NCBI GenBank assembly: GCA_025453855.1 | Contig: JALOPO010000207.1 | Coordinates: forward strand, 1-8,499 | Length of the DNA: 8,499 nt | Direction: 5' to 3' | DNA from: Gemmatimonadaceae bacterium | Lineage (GTDB): Bacteria > Gemmatimonadota > Gemmatimonadetes > Gemmatimonadales > Gemmatimonadaceae | Shown: one piece after another, positions 4,081 through 8,499 of the stretch | How positions within the stretch are numbered: the first letter of the stretch is position 1 | How the letters are laid out: each line of letters starts with the position of its first letter | Notes under the pieces: model-generated | The model's input: the letters and a program-made list of their open reading frames with translations, nothing else | What the model was told of the DNA's origin: nothing | Databases searched by the model: none | Program-made: the position numbers and the translations under genes

Positions 4081-6927
4081 ATGCAGGTCGTCTTCTCACT
4101 CGACGCGTCCACTGGCGACGTGGACGAACTGGCGCTCGCCCGTACCGGCGCCGTCGGCTGGGCGCAGGGCGAGATCTGGCTCCCGGATGCGCAGGGCGCG
4201 CTGACGCTCGAGCGCCAGAGTGCGGCGGAGTCCCCGGCCGCGCACCGCTTCAATGCCGCCTCGCGCGGCTTCAGGCTCGCGGCGCACGACGGCCTTCCCG
4301 GTGATGCGACCGTGCGGCGGAGTGCGGTGCTGTACACGGCGCTCGAGGACGAGCCCCGCTACCGGCGCCTCGCCGCGGCATCGGCGTCGGGCTTCGGCGC
4401 GGCCGTCGCGGTGCCCGTGTGGCACGACGGCGCCGTGGAGTTCGTGCTCGCGCTCCACGCCGAGCGGGCCACGGCACCGGCGGCGGTGACCGCGGCGCTG
4501 GCGCGCTTGTCCACGCAGCTCGGCGGGGCGCTCACGCGGCGCCGGCGGCGTGCCGCGCAGGCGTCGTCCGCCGCGTCGTCGTCGTCGCTCGCGCAGGGCG
4601 TCTTCGATGCGTATCCGCTGCCGATCCTGATCCTCTCCGAGGACGACGACGTGATCCTCGATGCGAATCGGGCCGCGCAGCGCACCTACGGCATCGATGC
4701 CGCGGCGCTGGGCACGTTGCGCAAGGATGCGATCGTCGCGCCCGACGACCTGATGCGCTACCGCGCCGCGCAGGACGCGCGCGGGCGGCGCGTGCGGCAC
4801 GGGCGGCACCGCACGTCCGACGGGCGCGTGCACGACGTGATGGTGACCTCGGAGCCGACGGTCCACGCCGGTCGCGCCGCACGCATCGCGGTCGTCTCCG
4901 ACACGAGCGAGCTGCGGACCGCCGAGCGCGCGCTGGCGGAGAGCGCGACACGCTTCCAGCTGGTGCTCGACCACATCCAGGACGGCGTCGTGCTGCAGGA
5001 CCGCGAGGGGCGGATCATGGTCTGGAATCCCTCGGCCGAGCGGATCCTCGGGCTCTCGGGCGATCAGCTGCAGGGGAAATCGTCGGTCGATCCGCACTGG
5101 GCGGCGATCCGCGACGACGGTTCGCCGTATCCCGGCGAGGTGCACCCGGCGATGGTCGCGCTGCGCGAGGGGCGGGACGTGTCGGGGCTCATGGGCGTGC
5201 GCCGCGGCCCCGGCGACCTGGCGTGGCTCGACGTGCACGCCGCGCCGGTGATCGACGAGCAGGGCGCGGTGGTGGCCTCGGTGACGACCTTCACCGACAT
5301 CACGCAGCCGCGCGCCGCGGCGCAGGCGCTCTCGGCGAGCGAGGCGCGCTTCCGCCTGCTCGCCGAGGCGATGCACGACCTGGTGTGCACGCACGACGCG
5401 GAGGGGAGCTGGACCTACGTGAGTCCCTCGTCGATGGGCGTGCTCGGCGTGCCGGCGGCGGCGCTGGTGGGGCGCTCACCGCTCGAGCTGGTGCACCCCG
5501 ACGACGCGCGCACGCTGCAGCGCTTCGTGCGCGACGCGACCGTCGACGCCGACGTGACGCGGGCGCCGGTGGTCTATCGCGCGCGTCATGCGAGCGGCGA
5601 CTGGCTCTGGCTGGAGAGCACGGCGACGGTGGTGCGCGACGCGGACGGCGCGGTGCAGGCGCTCGTCACCAGTTCGCGCGACGTGACCGCGCGGCGTGCG
5701 CTCGAGGAGCAGCTGCGCCATGCGGCGAAGATGGAGGCGGTGGGGACGCTCGCCGGCGGGATCGCGCACGACTTCAACAACCTGCTGACGGTGATCGCGG
5801 AGAGCAGCCACGAGCTGCACGAGCTGGTGGGGCGCACCGATCCGGCGGTGGGGGTGGAGATCGACGCGATCACCGACGCCTGGACGCGCGCGCGCTCGCT
5901 CACGCGGCAGCTCCTGAGCTTCGCGCGTCGCAACGTGCAGCAGGTGCGCACGCAGCCCCTCGACGCGGTGGTGCGGCGCGTGCAGCCGCTGCTCGAGCGG
6001 CTCCTCGCGGCCGGCCAGGCGCTCGAGGTGCACTGCGGTGCCGACGGGGCGCTGGTGACGGCCGACTTCGCGGAGCTCGAACTCGCGATCATGAACCTGC
6101 TGAGCAACGCGCGCGCGGCGATGCCGGACGGTGGCACGGTGACGCTGACGACGCGCGTGATCGCGCCGGGCGACGACACGCGCGCGGGCACCGCGGGGAC
6201 GTGGGTGGAGCTGACCGTGCGCGACACCGGCGTGGGGATGTCGAGTGCGGTGCAGCAGCGCCTCTTCGAGCCCTTCTTCACCACGCGACCACTGGGGGAG
6301 GGGACGGGGCTCGGCCTGGCGACGGTGTACGGCGTGGTGACGCGGGCCGGTGGGTCGATCGAGGTCGACTCGGCGCCCGGGGCGGGGAGCGTCTTCACGA
6401 TCCGGCTGCCGGCGGTGCCGCTCGACGACGCGGCCGCGCCCGACGCATCGGGGAACGCGCTCACGCAGGATGGCCTGCGCGCGGGCGCCCGGGCGGACGC
6501 CGTGGCAGCGGATGCGGCGGCGCGGCGCGCGCGGGCGGCGGCCACGGTGCTGGTGGTCGACGACGAGCCGATGGTGCTGGCGATGACTGCGCGGGTGCTG
6601 CGCCGCGCCGGCTACCCGGTGCACGAGGCGTCGTCGGGGGCCGAGGCGCTCGGGTGGCTGGAGGCGCACCATGCCACCACGGCGCTGGTGGTCTCGGACT
6701 TCGCGATGCCGCGCATGCACGGGCGCGCGCTGCTCGAGGAGGTGCGTCGCCGGTGGCCACGCATCGCGGGGCTCCTGGTGACGGGGTACGCCGATGACGA
6801 GACGTCGCGGCGCGCCTCGGAGCAGGCGGGGACGCCGGTGCTCGCCAAGCCCTACGACGCCGACGGGCTGGTGCACGCGGCGGCATCGGCGCTGCGCCGG
6901 CGCGGGGACGCTGCCGCCGGCGTGTAG
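4081..6927 (+). CDS. Hybrid sensor histidine kinase 2 (GAF, PAS x3, HisKA, HATPase_c, receiver)
   Basis: A 948-residue soluble hybrid kinase, paralogous to the kinase at 480. Residues about 10-150 form a GAF-like domain ('GEIWLPD', 'ASGFGAAVAVPVW', ending 'LARLSTQLGGAL'), followed by an Arg run and a Ser-rich linker (153-170). PAS domains lie at about 178-275, 291-410 and 421-535. HisKA carries H563 in 'GGIAHDFNN'. HATPase_c shows N672/N676 ('MNLLSNARAAM'), G1 'DTGVGM' (715-720), F-box 'LFEPFFTT' (728-735) and G2 'GTGLGLATVYG' (741-751). An Ala-rich linker (about 778-820) leads to a receiver with D827/D828, acceptor D873 ('SDFAMP'), T901 and K923. Every catalytic residue is present. No membrane span, HPt or output domain is seen, so it needs an external phosphotransfer partner. 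The frame is open upstream to GTG 3928, but residues before ATG 4081 look non-coding and the GAF begins soon after it. No clear Shine-Dalgarno is seen. The signal is unknown. Confidence 0.93.
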   Translation: MQVVFSLDASTGDVDELALARTGAVGWAQGEIWLPDAQGALTLERQSAAESPAAHRFNAASRGFRLAAHDGLPGDATVRRSAVLYTALEDEPRYRRLAAASASGFGAAVAVPVWHDGAVEFVLALHAERATAPAAVTAALARLSTQLGGALTRRRRRAAQASSAASSSSLAQGVFDAYPLPILILSEDDDVILDANRAAQRTYGIDAAALGTLRKDAIVAPDDLMRYRAAQDARGRRVRHGRHRTSDGRVHDVMVTSEPTVHAGRAARIAVVSDTSELRTAERALAESATRFQLVLDHIQDGVVLQDREGRIMVWNPSAERILGLSGDQLQGKSSVDPHWAAIRDDGSPYPGEVHPAMVALREGRDVSGLMGVRRGPGDLAWLDVHAAPVIDEQGAVVASVTTFTDITQPRAAAQALSASEARFRLLAEAMHDLVCTHDAEGSWTYVSPSSMGVLGVPAAALVGRSPLELVHPDDARTLQRFVRDATVDADVTRAPVVYRARHASGDWLWLESTATVVRDADGAVQALVTSSRDVTARRALEEQLRHAAKMEAVGTLAGGIAHDFNNLLTVIAESSHELHELVGRTDPAVGVEIDAITDAWTRARSLTRQLLSFARRNVQQVRTQPLDAVVRRVQPLLERLLAAGQALEVHCGADGALVTADFAELELAIMNLLSNARAAMPDGGTVTLTTRVIAPGDDTRAGTAGTWVELTVRDTGVGMSSAVQQRLFEPFFTTRPLGEGTGLGLATVYGVVTRAGGSIEVDSAPGAGSVFTIRLPAVPLDDAAAPDASGNALTQDGLRAGARADAVAADAAARRARAAATVLVVDDEPMVLAMTARVLRRAGYPVHEASSGAEALGWLEAHHATTALVVSDFAMPRMHGRALLEEVRRRWPRIAGLLVTGYADDETSRRASEQAGTPVLAKPYDADGLVHAAASALRRRGDAAAGV
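4945..5340 (+). other. Extra PAS cassette in kinase 2, absent from kinase 1
   Basis: Aligning the paralogues, kinase 1 runs directly from its third PAS through the linker 'ERALAESEARYRMLAEA' into its fourth PAS. Kinase 2 has the matching linker twice: 'ERALAESATRF' at residues 282-292 and 'AQALSASEARFRLLAEA' at 414-430. The 132 residues between equivalent Ser residues (289-420) form one whole PAS unit ('DGVVLQDREGRIMVWNPSAE', then 'GPGDLAWLDVHAAPVIDE' and 'TTFTDIT'). The length difference is a whole domain, so this is a gain in kinase 2 or a loss in kinase 1. Confidence 0.7.
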
Positions 6928-6935
6928 CTTTCGGG

Positions 6936-7994
6936 ATGACTGCGCGCGACGCCGAGAAGACCTTCGCGCGCCACCTGAAGGAGCGGGCCTTCGCGCCGGC
7001 CTACCTGGTGGCGGGCGACGACGACTATCGCAAGGAGCTCGCGGTGCGCGAGCTGGTGCGCGCCGCGGTCGACCCGGCGACGCAGGACTTCAACCTCGAC
7101 ATCCGGCGCGCGCAGGAGCTGGACGCCGACGCGATCGCGTCGCTGGCGGGGACGCCGCCGATGATGGCCGAGCGTCGCGTGGTGGTGATCCGCGACGTGA
7201 CGGCGCTGCGCAAGGCGGCGCGGGCGGCGCTCGATCGCGTGCTCGCGTCGCCGGCGCCGGATGTGGTGCTCGTGCTGGTGGCGGCGGCCGGCGCGAAGAG
7301 CGACGCGGCGCTCGAGCGCGCCGCCTTCGTGCTCGCCCTCGGCCCGCTGAGCGGCGATCGCGTGCCGAACTTCGTGAAGCACGCGGCGAGGGAGTCGGGC
7401 GCGACGGCGATCACCGACGAGGCGATCATCCTGCTGCAGGAGAGCGTCGGCGACGACACCGGCGCGCTGGTCACCGAGATCGACAAGCTCGCGAGCTATG
7501 CGGCCGGCGGCACGATCGACGCCGACGCGGTGCGCGCGATCGTCGGCGTGCGGCGCGGCGAGACGGTGGCCGACCTGCTCGACGCGGTGGGGGCACGCGA
7601 TGGCGCGCGCGCCGCGGCGCTGGTGCCGGTGGTGCTCGCGCTCCCGAAAGTGACCGCCGTGCAGGTCGTCATGAACCTCACCACGCAGACCGCGGCCCTC
7701 GGGTGGGGCGCCGCGCAGCGCGCGCAGGGGAAGCGACTGGACCAGATCGCGAAGGAGTGGTTCGGCCTCCTCAAGCAGACCGGCGCCTATCCCGGTCGGT
7801 CGTGGGGCGATGCCGGGACGGCGTGGACGCGCGCGCTCCCGCACTGGACGGTGGCCGACGCCGATGCCGGGCTGCGTGCCCTGCTGCAGTGCGACGAACG
7901 CCTGAAGAACACGCGCACCTCGAGCGACGAGCAGCTCGTCGCGACGCTGGTGCTGCAGCTCTGCGGCGCCGGCGATGCGCGGAGGGCGGCGTGA
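6936..7994 (+). CDS. holA: DNA polymerase III delta subunit (clamp loader)
   Basis: A 352-residue protein, close to the usual length of about 340. Delta is the clamp-loader 'wrench' that opens the beta sliding clamp during replication. It has an AAA+-like fold but, as usual for delta, no Walker A loop. Family features are: N-terminal 'AYLVAGDDDYRKELAVREL' (22-40); F52 and N53 in 'DFNLDIRRAQEL'; 'PPMMAERRVVVIRDV' (74-88), the strand leading into the clamp-binding region; 'LVTEIDKLASYA' (178-189); 'RRGETVADLLDAVGARDGARA' around 206-226; and the C-terminal collar segment 'ALLQCDERLKNTRTSSDEQL' (316-335). The start ATG 6936 is 8 nt after the kinase 2 stop, with only a weak GGG before it, so translation may be coupled to kinase 2. 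Cotranscription with a sensor kinase is odd for a housekeeping gene and is more likely positional than functional. No internal promoter is obvious in the gap. Confidence 0.88.
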   Translation: MTARDAEKTFARHLKERAFAPAYLVAGDDDYRKELAVRELVRAAVDPATQDFNLDIRRAQELDADAIASLAGTPPMMAERRVVVIRDVTALRKAARAALDRVLASPAPDVVLVLVAAAGAKSDAALERAAFVLALGPLSGDRVPNFVKHAARESGATAITDEAIILLQESVGDDTGALVTEIDKLASYAAGGTIDADAVRAIVGVRRGETVADLLDAVGARDGARAAALVPVVLALPKVTAVQVVMNLTTQTAALGWGAAQRAQGKRLDQIAKEWFGLLKQTGAYPGRSWGDAGTAWTRALPHWTVADADAGLRALLQCDERLKNTRTSSDEQLVATLVLQLCGAGDARRAA

Positions 7995-8163
7995 GCGGTG
8001 GTCCCGGTGTGTCGGGCGACAGTCGTTCGCGCAACAGCCCTGCGCGCAAGAGTCCTTCGCGCAACAGCCTTGCGCACGGCCTGCGGGCACGGCGGGACTG
8101 CGCACGGCGACGTGCACACGGTGGCATGATCGCGACGAGGCGGGCGATGCGCGGACCAACTCC
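7995..8163. other. Spacer between holA and the exported-protein gene
   Basis: A 169-bp non-coding stretch. It holds the 15-nt tandem repeat (8011-8076) and a second short direct repeat: TGCGCACGGC at 8071-8080 and 8099-8108, 28 nt apart. I see no convincing terminator for holA and no clear promoter for the next gene. Confidence 0.5.
8011..8076 (+). repeat. Tandem repeat with 15-nt period
   Basis: Units are TTCGCGCAACAGCCC (8026-8040), TGCGCGCAAGAGTCC (8041-8055) and TTCGCGCAACAGCCT (8056-8070). A degenerate unit precedes them (8011-8025, about 10 of 15 matches) and a partial one follows (8071-8076). Units 1 and 3 differ at one base. The period is a multiple of three, so any frame reads as a 5-residue repeat, but no supported gene covers it. 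It starts 17 nt after the holA stop and could be a slippage-prone array or a relic of the holA 3' end. Confidence 0.6.
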
Positions 8164-8499
8164 ATGAATTTTTCCTTTCCCGTCGGGTCGAGGGGCGCGT
8201 TGCGCGCCGGGCAGCGGTGCGTCGTCCCACCGTGCGCGCAGGCCGTGTCCCGGGCGGTTCGAGTCGGACTCCGCACCGGTGCGGCGGCGCTGCTGCTCGT
8301 GCAGGCGCTGCCGGCGCAGGATGCGCGCAACGAGCAGGTGGAGCGCATGGAAGCGGCGCTGGTGCGTGTGCGGCGGATGACGACGAGCGACGTGGCCGGC
8401 GCGCGCGTGCTCGCCGATTCGCTGGTGCGCGCGCTCCCCGATGCCGAGCCGGCGCAGGCGGAGGCGCTCTTCGCACGGGCATCGGTGGCGGGGAGCGCG
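8164..8499 (+). CDS. Exported helix-rich protein, N-terminal part (runs off the window)
   Basis: The frame is open from ATG 8164 to the window end (112 codons). Residues 30-54 look like a Sec signal peptide: basic n-region 'RAVRVGLR', hydrophobic 'TGAAALLLVQALPA', likely cleaved after A51 before 'QDARNEQ'. There is no lipobox Cys at the cleavage site. The mature start is rich in Ala, Glu and Arg ('VERMEAALVRVRRM', 'ARVLADSLVRALPD', 'AEPAQAEALFARA'). It looks helical and could be the start of a TPR or coiled-coil envelope protein, but this is inference. From ATG 8164 the n-region would be unusually long (about 37 residues). An in-frame GTG at 8245 would give a compact signal peptide (SRAVRVGLRTGAAALLLVQA...) and may be the true start. 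A weak GGA lies 8 nt before the ATG. The product family is not recognised. Confidence 0.65.
   Translation, partial: MNFSFPVGSRGALRAGQRCVVPPCAQAVSRAVRVGLRTGAAALLLVQALPAQDARNEQVERMEAALVRVRRMTTSDVAGARVLADSLVRALPDAEPAQAEALFARASVAGSA

Noticed and set aside
4096..6876. Minus-strand open frames of 432 and 466 codons opposite kinase 2
   Set aside because: Same Arg/His-rich composition with no motif. They mirror the codons of a kinase with every catalytic residue in place.
8011..8108. Possible CRISPR array or pentapeptide-repeat gene
   Set aside because: Units are 15 nt with no spacers between them, so it is not a CRISPR. The pentapeptide-like pattern in one minus frame ('EGLLRAGLLRERL') follows from any 15-nt period and does not keep the A(D/N)LXX consensus.
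6794..8167. Plus-strand open frame of 457 codons overlapping the end of kinase 2 and all of holA
   Set aside because: It is a different reading frame of two supported genes and is dominated by Arg, Gly and Ala, with no motif.
6852..8348. Minus-strand open frame of 498 codons covering holA, including a Cys-rich 'GCCAKDSC' stretch
   Set aside because: It is antisense to a well-supported holA. The Cys-rich five-residue pattern is only the 15-nt tandem repeat read backwards.

Overview
The window is very GC-rich (by eye about 70% or more, nearly every third codon position G or C). All confident genes lie on the + strand. This composition, the ECF sigma tail, the soluble multi-PAS hybrid kinases of the 'HDFNN' type and the gene mix would fit Gemmatimonadota or another GC-rich soil phylum such as Myxococcota. 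That placement is inference and cannot be proved from the window.

Layout. (1) 2-148 is the last 48 codons of an ECF-type RNA polymerase sigma factor (region 4). A strong hairpin terminator follows at 211-253, inside a 331-bp non-coding stretch (149-479). (2) 480-3233 is hybrid histidine kinase 1: four PAS domains, HisKA, HATPase_c and a receiver. (3) 3313-3909 is a small membrane-anchored anti-sigma-like protein with an N-terminal zinc-binding C...HxxxCxxC motif. (4) 4081-6927 is hybrid histidine kinase 2: GAF, three PAS domains, HisKA, HATPase_c and a receiver. It is clearly a paralogue of kinase 1. (5) 6936-7994 is holA, the delta subunit of the DNA polymerase III clamp loader, starting 8 nt after the kinase 2 stop. 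(6) 7995-8163 is a spacer with a 15-nt tandem repeat. (7) 8164 to the window end is the start of an exported, helix-rich protein that runs off the edge.

How it fits together. The two kinases have no membrane segments, no DNA-binding output and no HPt domain. They look like cytosolic sensors that autophosphorylate on His and pass phosphate to their own receiver, then to partners not in this window. They share a C-terminal core (PAS-PAS-HisKA-HATPase-REC) but have different sensory front ends, and kinase 2 carries one extra PAS unit between the two shared PAS domains. The sigma tail and the anti-sigma-like gene may be a pair now separated by kinase 1. holA and the exported protein are probably unrelated housekeeping or envelope genes read in the same direction.

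I found no CRISPR array, transposase, tRNA or rRNA, and nothing I would call a new defence or biosynthetic system. The most interesting content is the modular rearrangement between the tandem paralogous kinases, the shared motifs in their leaders, the possibly split sigma/anti-sigma pair, and the 15-nt repeat after holA.
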